A stretch of 25,439 nucleotides of DNA from Lachnospiraceae bacterium (GTDB lineage: Bacteria; Bacillota; Clostridia; Lachnospirales; Lachnospiraceae). The DNA lies in contig JAFUWM010000022.1 in assembly GCA_017483425.1 (NCBI GenBank), forward strand, positions 1 to 25,439. The letters run 5' to 3'. The notes under the pieces were generated by a model, which was given only the letters and a program-made list of their open reading frames with translations, was not told the DNA's origin and ran no database searches. Each line of letters begins with the position of its first letter. The stretch's first letter is position 1. Both the position numbers and the translations under genes were made by a program. Shown here in pieces: positions 15,742 through 23,747 of the stretch.

Positions 15742-16599
15742 CTAGTATTTAATATCTGTTATTATATCCGAAAGAGCCGCAAATTCCCCGAGTGACAGCT
15801 CCTCCCCGCGGACTGTCGGCTTTTTTCCGGAAGATACGATCGCGTCGGCTATCTGCTCCTTATTAAGGTCAAGGCCCGCATATCCGTTTAGCGCGTTCAC
15901 AAGGGTTTTTCTTCTTTGATTGAATGCTCCTCTGATAAGGGCAAAAAGCAGCTTTTCGTCCTTTACCCGCACAGGAGGGGTGTCATATACATCCATATGT
16001 ACAACAACGGAATCAACCTTGGGAGCGGGAATAAAGCAGCCTGCGGGAACTTTGCGGACTATTTCCGCTTTAGTATAGTAGTTTACTGCCAGAGTAAGCG
16101 CCCCGTAGCTCTTGCTTTCAGGCTTTGCCGTCATACGCTCCCCTACCTCCTTCTGCACCATCACGGTAAGAGATCTGCACGGCACACGTGATTCAAGCAG
16201 AGACATTATTATCGGTGTGGTTATATAATAAGGAAGATTTGCGACTATACGAAAAGGACGGCCTGCTGTCAGTGAAGCGATGTCCGTTTTCATTATATCC
16301 TGGTTGATAAGCTCTATATTATCATACCGGCCAAGTGTTTCCTGAAGGATCGGAATAAGCTTCCTGTCAACTTCAACCGCATATACTCTGCCTGCCGCTT
16401 CCGCAAGAAATTCCGTAAGAACTCCTACCCCCGGCCCTATCTCGACTGCGGCCTCGTCCTTTGTGAGACCGGATGCTTTTACTATATCCTCAAGGACGGT
16501 TCGGTCCTTAATGAAATTCTGTCCGAAGCGTTTGCTCGCGGTAAAGCCGTATCTGTCCATTACGGCTTTTGTATTATCAACCAGATACCCTGTATTCAT
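15742..16599 (-). CDS. rsmA: 16S rRNA (adenine-1518/1519-N6,N6)-dimethyltransferase
   Basis: Dimethylates two adjacent adenines in the helix 45 loop of 16S rRNA late in 30S assembly; its loss is associated with kasugamycin resistance. The SAM-binding core reads KRFGQNFIKD, then VEIGPGVGVLTEFLAE, then VYAVEVDRKLIPIL, then NQDIMKTDI. The catalytic NLPYYITTPIIMSLL motif IV is intact. The C-terminal substrate-recognition domain contains GAFNQRRKTLVNAL. Its 285 aa are normal. The ATG overlaps the tatD stop by 4 nt (ATGA). The common Firmicute order tatD-rnmV-rsmA lacks the RNase M5 gene here. Confidence 0.96.
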   Translation of the reverse strand: MNTGYLVDNTKAVMDRYGFTASKRFGQNFIKDRTVLEDIVKASGLTKDEAAVEIGPGVGVLTEFLAEAAGRVYAVEVDRKLIPILQETLGRYDNIELINQDIMKTDIASLTAGRPFRIVANLPYYITTPIIMSLLESRVPCRSLTVMVQKEVGERMTAKPESKSYGALTLAVNYYTKAEIVRKVPAGCFIPAPKVDSVVVHMDVYDTPPVRVKDEKLLFALIRGAFNQRRKTLVNALNGYAGLDLNKEQIADAIVSSGKKPTVRGEELSLGEFAALSDIITDIKY

Positions 16600-17378
16600 G
16601 CCAAAGCATAAAGCCTCATAGCATTATCATATGTGATGCGCTCCGTCTCTTCATCCGAAATACCTTTGATCGCAGCTATCGCACTTACTATATATGGAAG
16701 ATTCAAAGAGGAATTTCTCTCTCCCCTGTGAGGTTCGGGTGCCAGATAGGGAGAATCGGTTTCAAGCACTATAGAGTCCAAAGGTATCTTTTCTACGACC
16801 TCCTTCAGCTTTTTCCCGTTTTTATATGTTACTACACCTCCCACGCCTATCATGAATCCCAGTTTGATATACTTAAGAGCTTCCTCCGCGGAATAAGAAA
16901 AACAATGTATCACACCGTTTATTCCCGGTTCGTTTCCCGTGTAGTATGCTTTTATGACCCTCATTGTATCGGCTGCCGCATCCCTGGAGTGGACGATAAT
17001 CGGAAGTGACAGCTCTTTTGCAAGCTCTATCTGTCGGACAAACCATTTCTCCTGTTTGTCCCTGTCATGATCTTCATAATGATAATCAAACCCGATCTCT
17101 CCGATTGCTCTTACTTTTTTATTTTTTTCGGCAAGCGCTTTGATATGCACCATGTCTTTCTCTTCAAGACCCTTTACTTCTGAGGGGTGTATGCCGAGAG
17201 CGGCATAGACATTATCATATTTCAATGAAAGCTCGTTTGTAGTCTCGACAGATCCGATATCGGCTGCCACATTCATTACCTTGTCAACGCCGACAGCCTT
17301 TAAGCCCGCAGAAAGAAGTTCGTCCTTATCCCCTGCAAATCTGTCATCATCATAATGCGCATGTGTTTCAAATATCAT
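16596..17378 (-). CDS. TatD-family metal-dependent hydrolase (YcfH/YabD-type)
   Basis: TIM-barrel amidohydrolase-fold nuclease; family members are Mg-dependent 3'-5' DNases or RNases linked to repair and quality control. Metal ligands are visible: His6 and His8 in ETHAHYDD, Glu in AIGEIGFDYHYE, His in IIVHSRDAA, His in IHCFSYSAEE, and Asp in LETDSPYLAPEPHRG. The length of 260 aa is typical. A GGAGAG lies about 12 nt upstream of the ATG, a little far. The upstream permease gene stops 18 nt before it, and the end overlaps rsmA by 4 nt. The exact substrate cannot be told from sequence. Confidence 0.93.
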   Translation of the reverse strand: MIFETHAHYDDDRFAGDKDELLSAGLKAVGVDKVMNVAADIGSVETTNELSLKYDNVYAALGIHPSEVKGLEEKDMVHIKALAEKNKKVRAIGEIGFDYHYEDHDRDKQEKWFVRQIELAKELSLPIIVHSRDAAADTMRVIKAYYTGNEPGINGVIHCFSYSAEEALKYIKLGFMIGVGGVVTYKNGKKLKEVVEKIPLDSIVLETDSPYLAPEPHRGERNSSLNLPYIVSAIAAIKGISDEETERITYDNAMRLYALA

Positions 17379-17396
17379 AGGACTTGATACTCTCCA

Positions 17397-18680
17397 TCAG
17401 TTGTTTTGCAGCTTTTCTTTTTCTTTATCATGTCCCGCTGCCTGACTGTCTTTTTCCACTACGGCCTTTATCGCTTCCCTGGCGGCCCTCTTTGCTGCCT
17501 GCTCCGCCGCCTGTCTGGCTTCCTCTTCTATAAGCGCGGTTTTCTTCTCTTCCTTTCTTGATTCCAGCATAGGCAGAAGGAATTCTTTATAAAGGATATC
17601 CGATATGGCGGCAAACGGTATGGCCAAAAGGATCCCCGCTATTCCGAATACTCTTCCGAGAACTATTATTGAAATAAGTATCCACAATGACGACACCCCG
17701 AGGGTATTGCCAAAAAGCTTTGGCTTTATGATATAGCCATCCACTGTCTGAAGCACGATAGTAAATAATATGAACCACAGGGCATACCATGGGTTTACGA
17801 AGACTAAAAAAAGCGCTCCCACTATACCGCCTATTAAGGGTCCGAAGGTCGGCGCCAGATTCGTCAGTCCCACGATCACTGAAATAAGGGCGGCGTAATC
17901 CATACCTGCTATGGACATAAATATAAAATTGATAACCCCTACTATAAAACCGTCCAGCAGGTCGCCGGCTATATACCTTACAAGGATATCGTTGCATCTT
18001 CCCCAGAAAACCGATATGTCATCAAATCTTTTTTCCGGAAGCAGCGCTTTCAGAAACCTCTTCCATGTATCCTTTAGCTTCTCTTTGCCGCAGAGCATAT
18101 ATATGGCAAGAATAAAGGAAATGACCGTGTTGAATATCGTCATGCCGACATTTATGGATTTGTTTACTATGTTTCCGAGATTGTCCTGTATATAATCAGC
18201 CAGCTTTTCTATCGCGTTATCAAGGATACGGGTGATGCTTGATATATCAAGCGAGTTCTCTGCCGCGTCAAGGCTTATGTTATTGAGAACACTCTGCAGG
18301 CTCTGGGCGTATGAATCAAAATTCGAAAAGAAGAAACCAAGGGATTTCACTATCTGCGGTACAAGAGCCACCATAAATATAACTATAAGAAGCAGCACCA
18401 GGACGATAGTTATCCATACGCAAACTATCCTCCTTATATGCGGCTTATCTTTATATCTGGCAAACACCCTGTTTTCAAATATCTTTACCAGAGGATCAAG
18501 GACATACGCCATGATAAGCCCTATGAGAACCGGCGAGATGAACCCAAAGAAATAGCCGAATCCGATAAAAAGAAAATTAATATGACTTGCCAGCAGATAA
18601 AATAATACAACGACACAGCCGGCAAGCGCGTACGGTGTCCATCTGTTTCTGTTGTCCTTAAAATACCTGTCAAATTTCAT
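17397..18680 (-). CDS. AI-2E family transporter (PerM/YtvI-type integral membrane protein)
   Basis: About 427 aa with seven to eight hydrophobic segments: WTPYALAGCVVVLFYLLASH, then FIGFGYFFGFISPVLIGLIM, IVCVWITIVLVLLLIVIFMV, an amphipathic middle part, and later IAGMDYAALISVIVGLTNLA and PLIGGIVGALFLVFVNPW. Family residues PTFGPLIGG and the C-terminal IAGILLAIPFAAI are clear. The name covers exporters of varied or unknown substrate, some acting as Na+/H+ antiporters; autoinducer transport should not be assumed. The tail is a charged Ala/Glu/Lys-rich helix (about 375-427). The frame opens at 18758 inside the protease gene, but AGGAG 9 nt before the ATG at 18680 fixes the likely start. Confidence 0.9.
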   Translation of the reverse strand: MKFDRYFKDNRNRWTPYALAGCVVVLFYLLASHINFLFIGFGYFFGFISPVLIGLIMAYVLDPLVKIFENRVFARYKDKPHIRRIVCVWITIVLVLLLIVIFMVALVPQIVKSLGFFFSNFDSYAQSLQSVLNNISLDAAENSLDISSITRILDNAIEKLADYIQDNLGNIVNKSINVGMTIFNTVISFILAIYMLCGKEKLKDTWKRFLKALLPEKRFDDISVFWGRCNDILVRYIAGDLLDGFIVGVINFIFMSIAGMDYAALISVIVGLTNLAPTFGPLIGGIVGALFLVFVNPWYALWFILFTIVLQTVDGYIIKPKLFGNTLGVSSLWILISIIVLGRVFGIAGILLAIPFAAISDILYKEFLLPMLESRKEEKKTALIEEEARQAAEQAAKRAAREAIKAVVEKDSQAAGHDKEKEKLQNN

Positions 18681-18729
18681 TACAATATGCTCCTGACCAA
18701 TTATTTTCCAAGGTAACTGTTCTGAATAG

Positions 18730-19983
18730 TTATTTTCCAAGTTCTTTAAGCGCTGCATCCAGTTGATTGTCCGATCCGTCTTTTAAATAAGCTTCCGAGT
18801 CAAGTTCAATTTCTATATCCGGATCTATGCCTTTCCCATGAATAGTTTCATTATTGGGCAGATAATACTGGCCTACCGTGAACTCAACGGCTGTTCCGTC
18901 CCCCAGTCCGTAAGTATTTTGAATTATGCCTTTTCCAAAGGTAGTAGTTCCCATCACGGTCGCTTTTTTATAGTCTTTCATCGCGCCGGTCAGGATCTCC
19001 GCGGCGGATGCCGTGTTTTGATTCACAAGTATTATTACGGGGATATTTATCTCATGTTTTCCGTCAGAGTTCCATTCAAACCGTCTTCCGTCCTTTGTCT
19101 CCGAGTAAGCTATGACTCCCTTTGGCAGCATCTGTGAGCCAATATCGGCGCACGAATCCACTAATCCGCCCGGATTGCTCCTGAGATCAAGGATGAGCGC
19201 TTGCATCCCCTCTTTCTCCAGCGCCTCCTTTGCATCCTTAAACTGAGAGACCGTGATCGAATCAAACTCCAGAATATGGATGTAACCTATCTTTTTTTCC
19301 TCATCCTCCATACGGGAGTCGACTGTATGAGACTCAACCTTTACCCGCTCGACGGTAAAATGAAGCTCTTCCGTATCCCTAAGCATTGTGAGCTTTACCG
19401 TGGATCCGGTTTCGCCCTTTACATGGCTCGCAACCTCCGATGCGGTCCAGCCTGTGGCATCCTCTCCGTCCACTTCAATGAAATAGTCTCCAGTTTTTAT
19501 GCCTGCTTTCTCAGCCGAATATCCCTCCATCACGGAGGCCACATAGCATACCTGATAATCCTCGTCCAGAGCTATTGTGCATCCTATGCCTGAAAACTCG
19601 CCCGCACTGTCCTCACGGCTCCTTGTCAGCTCCTCTGTTGTATAATACTGGGCATATTTATCTCCCAGAGAGCTTACTATCCCCTTATATATGCCATCCG
19701 CTTCGGCTTCGGCTTCTCTCTCTCCCATATAATATCTGTCTATGGTGGATTCAAGTGTTCCTATCTTTTTCTGCGTCTGCAAGGAAAGAGAATTGGAAAA
19801 TCTGAAGGCTGCGAAATAAATAACAAGTACCAGAGCTACGCCTGCTATAAAGCCTATGATGAAAGATAACGCGCTTTTTTCCTTTTTTTCGGGTCTTAAG
19901 GGTTTGTCATTATATCCCGCATAGGGAATTTCCTTTAATTCGTATTGTCCTTTTCCCGTCTGCTTCCACGTTTTATTTTCCAT
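18730..19983 (-). CDS. S41 family carboxyl-terminal processing protease, membrane-anchored
   Basis: CtpA-like serine protease of 417 aa. After a cytoplasmic N-terminus comes one membrane helix (about 38-62, LSFIIGFIAGVALVLVIYFA), placing the rest outside. A PDZ domain follows (about 125-210, CYVASVMEGYSAEKAGIKTG). The catalytic core has LILDLRSNPGGLVDSC, nucleophile Ser326 in NQNTASAAEILTGA and general-base Lys351 in TTFGKGIIQ, 25 residues apart as in the family. The end matches the HGKGIDPDIEIEL pattern. GAGGA lies 6 nt before the ATG and overlaps the stop of the M23 hydrolase gene. Being next to FtsEX and an M23 hydrolase suggests processing or control of wall enzymes; this is inference from context. 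Confidence 0.94.
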   Translation of the reverse strand: MENKTWKQTGKGQYELKEIPYAGYNDKPLRPEKKEKSALSFIIGFIAGVALVLVIYFAAFRFSNSLSLQTQKKIGTLESTIDRYYMGEREAEAEADGIYKGIVSSLGDKYAQYYTTEELTRSREDSAGEFSGIGCTIALDEDYQVCYVASVMEGYSAEKAGIKTGDYFIEVDGEDATGWTASEVASHVKGETGSTVKLTMLRDTEELHFTVERVKVESHTVDSRMEDEEKKIGYIHILEFDSITVSQFKDAKEALEKEGMQALILDLRSNPGGLVDSCADIGSQMLPKGVIAYSETKDGRRFEWNSDGKHEINIPVIILVNQNTASAAEILTGAMKDYKKATVMGTTTFGKGIIQNTYGLGDGTAVEFTVGQYYLPNNETIHGKGIDPDIEIELDSEAYLKDGSDNQLDAALKELGK

Positions 19984-19992
19984 TACAGTTCC

Positions 19993-21339
19993 TCACTTTA
20001 AATATGACCATGGATTCACGTATGATCCGCTCTTTCTCACTCCGAAATGCAGGTGCGGCCCCGTGCTTCTTCCGGTAGAACCGACTGAACCTATCCTGTC
20101 GCCTGCCGAAACCTCCTGACCCGCAGATACATTAAGCGATGACGCATGCATGTACACGCTTATTATATCAGAACCATGGTCTATCATGATATAGTTTCCC
20201 ATTGAACTCGAATACGATGCCGCTATCACCGTCCCGTCAGCCGCGGCAAGTATCGGAGATCCCGATGGGGCAGCCATGTCTATACCGTTATGCATCATTT
20301 GTACGCCAAGCGTTGGATGTATCCTCATCCCGTAGTCGTCGGATATCCTGGTGTAGCTTGGCGCGGGCCATACGAACTGCCCTCCCCCGTATACCCTGCG
20401 GCTTGCCTCTGCAAGCGCTGCCTGCTGCTGCTTTATCGCCGCCTCTATCGCGGCTATTTCGGCATCCTGCTGGGCTATCATCTGCTGGTATTCCTTAACC
20501 TGCTCCTCCTTGCTGCCTATAGCTGCGCTGTACTGCCCTATTTCGGCTTCTTTGGCAGAGATAAGAGAGGACATATCATCTTTTTTATTTTGCGCTTCCT
20601 GCTGTTTTTCTTCAAGCTCTTCCTGTTTTTTCTCGAGGATGGCCTTATTGTCTTCCAGCTCCTTCTTTGCCTTATCCGCCTGCTCTACAGCTTCCGCGTA
20701 TTCCGCAAGCTTTTTTTTATCATAGTCCATTATCCTTGATATATTGTGGGTTCTGTTGAGCAGATCGCTTACACTGCTGGATGTAACCAGTATTTCCAGA
20801 AAAGTCGTTTTGCCTGCCAGATACATGAATTTGACCTGATCCTTTATATTCTCATATTCATCCTGTCTGGTCTTCTCTGCCTCCTCCAGTGCCTCCTCAG
20901 CGATCTCTATTGACTTCTTCGCATCCTCTATCTGTAGCTCATTTTCGGATATAGACCGGTTCACGGCATCCAGATCATCCTGTATCTGCTCCATCGCGGC
21001 ATCAAGCGTTGCCACATATGTCACGACATTATCTTTCTCTGCCTGAAGAGAGCCTATGATCTGCTGGACGCTTGCCATCCCGGAGGCAAGCTGATTCTTA
21101 GTCTCATTGGCCTTTTCCTTTGCGGCCTTTGACTCTTCTATCTGCTTTTTTATCTCATCAACCTCAGAGGATGCTGACTTTTTATCTTTTTTGTCTTTGT
21201 CTTCTTCTTCGTCGTCCTCGTCATCATCTTCATCCGCATAGGCATTTTGAACCGGAAGCAATATAAATTGTGCCATGCACAGAGACATGCACAGCACAAA
21301 TACACAGATTTTTTTTATTATACAGATTCTTTTTTTCAT
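19993..21339 (-). CDS. Coiled-coil M23 murein hydrolase (EnvC/PcsB-like FtsEX partner)
   Basis: A secreted 448-aa protein. The signal peptide is at about 1-35, ending near QNAYA/D. A charged stretch follows (about 36-55, runs of D and E, then KDKKDKK). A long coiled coil (about 58-310) has Gln/Lys/Glu heptads. The C-terminal M23 (lysostaphin-type) domain carries the zinc ligands His350 and Asp354 in MHNGIDMAAPSG, plus H429-L-H431 in GPHLHFGV. All metal-site residues are intact, so the endopeptidase should be active, unlike EnvC itself. The ATG overlaps the ftsX stop by 4 nt. This architecture beside FtsEX implies the hydrolase is held inactive by its coiled coil and switched on by FtsEX at division. 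Confidence 0.94.
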   Translation of the reverse strand: MKKRICIIKKICVFVLCMSLCMAQFILLPVQNAYADEDDDEDDEEEDKDKKDKKSASSEVDEIKKQIEESKAAKEKANETKNQLASGMASVQQIIGSLQAEKDNVVTYVATLDAAMEQIQDDLDAVNRSISENELQIEDAKKSIEIAEEALEEAEKTRQDEYENIKDQVKFMYLAGKTTFLEILVTSSSVSDLLNRTHNISRIMDYDKKKLAEYAEAVEQADKAKKELEDNKAILEKKQEELEEKQQEAQNKKDDMSSLISAKEAEIGQYSAAIGSKEEQVKEYQQMIAQQDAEIAAIEAAIKQQQAALAEASRRVYGGGQFVWPAPSYTRISDDYGMRIHPTLGVQMMHNGIDMAAPSGSPILAAADGTVIAASYSSSMGNYIMIDHGSDIISVYMHASSLNVSAGQEVSAGDRIGSVGSTGRSTGPHLHFGVRKSGSYVNPWSYLK

Positions 21340-22235
21340 ACCCTCAAATGTCTTCGGACCGTTATGGCGCTGCCCAAAAAACCGATACCTACGCCAAGTA
21401 TCAGGGCTATGGGCACGAGCGTGTAGAATATCTGTTCTACGGGGAGAAAGGCAAGGATTGAATTCAAAACCGCAAATTCATGTATCACATATCCTATCGC
21501 CTTATTATAAATATAATATATTATCACGAGCGGTATCGCCGCTCCCACAAGACCAAGGATTATTCCCTCAAACAAGAACGGTGAACGTACTACGAAATCC
21601 GTTGCTCCTATGAGCTTCATGATCGCTATCTCTTCACGTCTTACGGATATTCCGATGGCTACCGTGTTGCTGATAAGGAATATGGATACCGCAAACAGTA
21701 TCAGTATGATCGCAAGCGAGACATAGCTCACCAGATTGTTAGCTACACTCAATGTATTTGCTACATTCGCGGATTTATGTATTTCCTTTACCCCCTGCAG
21801 ACCGGCTATATAATCCACCAACTGTTCCTGCATGGAGACATCACTTAAGTATACCTCGTAGTTCGCGTCATCCTCCAGAGGGTTATCATCACCAAATGTA
21901 TCAGCGTACTCTCCGAGATATTCGTCCTTGAAGTCGGCCCATGCCTGCTCTGCAGAAACGAATACAACCCTGGAAACCTCGGCTCTCATGCTTATCTCCT
22001 GGCCTATCTCCTGTATGCGTTCATCAGATATATCCTGATCAAAGAAAACCGTAACGGCTACTCCGGACTCCGCCTGATGGATTATATTCTGGAAGTTTAC
22101 CATTACAGAATAAAATATCCCGAAAAGGAAGATACACGCTGTTATGGTTGCTACCGTCGCAAGAGAAAAGACTTTATTTCTGAATATGGATTTTACGCCT
22201 TGCTGAAGGGTATATATTAACGTACTAATCCTCAT
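21336..22235 (-). CDS. ftsX: Cell division protein FtsX
   Basis: ABC-type transmembrane subunit, 299 aa. It has a cytoplasmic N-terminus (MRISTLIYTLQQGVKSIFRN), TM1 (about 29-52), then a large extracellular loop (about 53-165) that contacts the murein hydrolase. TM2 (VSLAIILILFAVSIFLISNT), TM3 (GIILGLVGAAIPLVIIYYIY) and TM4 (LVPIALILGVGIGFLGSAIT) follow. The cytoplasmic SVRREEIAIMKLIGAT motif before TM3 is the family signature. The frame opens at 22265, but an AAGGGGG tract 9 nt upstream of the ATG at 22235 and homology to the usual N-terminus set the start there. It overlaps ftsE by 11 nt and the M23 gene by 4 nt, so translation of all three is coupled. Confidence 0.96.
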   Translation of the reverse strand: MRISTLIYTLQQGVKSIFRNKVFSLATVATITACIFLFGIFYSVMVNFQNIIHQAESGVAVTVFFDQDISDERIQEIGQEISMRAEVSRVVFVSAEQAWADFKDEYLGEYADTFGDDNPLEDDANYEVYLSDVSMQEQLVDYIAGLQGVKEIHKSANVANTLSVANNLVSYVSLAIILILFAVSIFLISNTVAIGISVRREEIAIMKLIGATDFVVRSPFLFEGIILGLVGAAIPLVIIYYIYNKAIGYVIHEFAVLNSILAFLPVEQIFYTLVPIALILGVGIGFLGSAITVRRHLRV

Positions 22236-22911
22236 CGATATATTCCCCCTTCTCCTGATCAGCAAGTATTACGCCCTTTTTCATGGTTATAACCCGTTTT
22301 TGCATGGCATTCACGATCTCCCGGTTATGTGTGACGACTAATACCGTTGTGCCGTTTTTGTTGATCTTTTCAAGCAGCTTCATTATATCCCATGAGTTTT
22401 TGGGATCAAGATTTCCTGTCGGCTCATCCGCAAGAAGTATCGGCGGCTTGTTTATTATGGCCCTTGCCACCGCGACTCTCTGCTGCTCTCCTCCTGACAG
22501 CTCTCTTGGCTTTGAGCTGTACTTTTCCGCAAGTCCCACGGTTGACAGCACCTGAGGCACATTTCTTTTTATCTCGCGTCCCGGCACTGACACCACCCTC
22601 TGGGCAAACGCCACGTTCTCATATACATTCCTGTCTTTTAACAGGCGGAAATCCTGAAATACACAGCCTATGTTCCTGCGGTATTTGGGAATACGTCCGT
22701 GTCTGAGCCTTGTTACATCCGTATTATTTACTATTATATGACCCGATGTCGGTTTCAATTCCCGGAGCAAAAGCTTTATCAGAGTACTTTTGCCGCTTCC
22801 CGAGTCTCCCACTATAAATACGAACTCTCCGGCATCGATATTCAGGCTTATCCCGTTTAACGCCGGAGATCCGGAGCTGTATGTCTTTACTACATCCTCT
22901 AATAATATCAT
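22225..22911 (-). CDS. ftsE: Cell division ATP-binding protein FtsE
   Basis: Cytoplasmic ABC ATPase, 228 aa, pairing with FtsX to gate peptidoglycan hydrolysis at the septum. Walker A is GDSGSGKST (35-43), the Q-loop is VFQDFRLL, the signature is ELSGGEQQRVAVARAI, Walker B is ILLADEPTGNLD, and the H-loop is VVTHNREIV, all intact. AGGAG lies 7 nt before the ATG, directly after the stop of the WecG-like gene (16-nt gap). Confidence 0.97.
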   Translation of the reverse strand: MILLEDVVKTYSSGSPALNGISLNIDAGEFVFIVGDSGSGKSTLIKLLLRELKPTSGHIIVNNTDVTRLRHGRIPKYRRNIGCVFQDFRLLKDRNVYENVAFAQRVVSVPGREIKRNVPQVLSTVGLAEKYSSKPRELSGGEQQRVAVARAIINKPPILLADEPTGNLDPKNSWDIMKLLEKINKNGTTVLVVTHNREIVNAMQKRVITMKKGVILADQEKGEYIDED

Positions 22912-22927
22912 CGACCGACTCCTCTTT

Positions 22928-23593
22928 TTACTGCCTGTACTTTCCTGCTATACGGGTAAAAAGCTTTTCTGAAAGCTTCGTTGTAATCCCTTTCTTAACG
23001 GATCCGTCTTCCTTTACTTTGAGCATTTCCGGCTGAAGCACTACCAAAAGTCTTGCGTTCATATATTTTTTTCCGATATTTACGAAATCAATACTTTCAT
23101 TTCCCGACAATACGGTAAAAACCACATACGGCGTAACAGTATTTATGTCGTTCGTGACATCCTCCACACAGGATGCGTCCGCGTTATCGTAAGTGCCAGC
23201 TATCTGAAGCGCGTTCTCAAAGGTTCCGAGCAGGGTTTTTAAATCCCCCATCTGCGTCGGGGTCTGTGTGGCAAGATATATCCTCTGATGCTCCTTTGAC
23301 AGCATTCGGAGCAGACCTCTCATGTACAGATTCCGGTCTATCTCCCTTTCCCTGCTTTTTTCGGTCACTTCCGCCGCCTTAAATATATCTGAAGAAGCTA
23401 CCATAGTAACTTCCGCATCATCTTCTATAAATCTCTTATGTTCTTCCGAATCAGATGCCGCCAAAAGTACCTCTCTCGTAAGGAAAAAAACGACAGAGGG
23501 TACATTATATGAAAGATACTCCCTTGTTTTGTGGAGCGCTTCCCGTACGGAATAATCCTTTATCTTAATGCCTAAAATCTCATAAGTCTTCAT
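22928..23593 (-). CDS. Divergent WecG/TagA-like (GT26 fold) protein, probably lacking normal catalysis
   Basis: About 221 aa from the start MKTYEILGIKIKDYSVREAL. The order of segments matches WecG/TagA glycosyltransferases: an N-terminal I-x-I-x-DYSVREA segment, then VVFFLTREVLLAASDSEEH where the family has the TxNxE-type strand, then HQRIYLATQTPTQMGDLKTL where the family has the FLLGG strand, then ALQIAGTYD. The canonical nucleotide/acceptor residues of the family (the D-G-x-G segment and the G-x-P-x-Q-E-x-W loop) are not recognisable. The assignment is a remote-similarity judgement. An in-frame ATG at 23665 lies only about 4 nt after the predicted transcription start and has no RBS. An ATG at 23647 also lacks an RBS. 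23593 has a weak GGA and suits the homologous N-terminus. It leads the ftsEX operon. Confidence 0.65.
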   Translation of the reverse strand: MKTYEILGIKIKDYSVREALHKTREYLSYNVPSVVFFLTREVLLAASDSEEHKRFIEDDAEVTMVASSDIFKAAEVTEKSREREIDRNLYMRGLLRMLSKEHQRIYLATQTPTQMGDLKTLLGTFENALQIAGTYDNADASCVEDVTNDINTVTPYVVFTVLSGNESIDFVNIGKKYMNARLLVVLQPEMLKVKEDGSVKKGITTKLSEKLFTRIAGKYRQ

Positions 23594-23675
23594 TACAACA
23601 CATCCGTGCAGGATAAGCACCCTAAATCTTGATGTTAATCGTGCCATGTTTCGTCGATTCTGCACAAGATATTGT

Positions 23676-23705
23676 ATTCTAGCATATTTGTTGTTTTTAT
23701 GTCAA
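23676..23705 (-). promoter_or_regulatory. Strong sigma-A promoter of the ftsEX operon
   Basis: On the minus strand, a perfect TTGACA (23705-23700) and TAGAAT (23681-23676, 5 of 6) are separated by 18 nt. The extended -10 TG lies one base before the -10 box. The expected start is near 23669. It is the only clear promoter before the run of genes down to rsmA, which are separated by gaps of at most about 50 nt or overlaps. Confidence 0.8.
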
Positions 23706-23747
23706 CTCGCATGTCTCCCCCGGTGGCAGGAGAAGAGGATTGATGTT

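Noticed and set aside
17587..17997. Second minus-strand frame in the AI-2E permease gene
   Set aside because: It overlaps a clear membrane-protein frame, and its translation is Arg/Tyr-rich nonsense.
23594..23665. N-terminal extension of the WecG-like protein from ATG 23665
   Set aside because: The ATG is about 4 nt after the predicted transcription start, lacks an RBS, and the extension has no similarity to the family.
23709..23735. Hairpin after the DUF234 ATPase (TCTCC/GGAGA) as a terminator
   Set aside because: Only about 5 bp with a 10-nt loop and no T tract, too weak to call.
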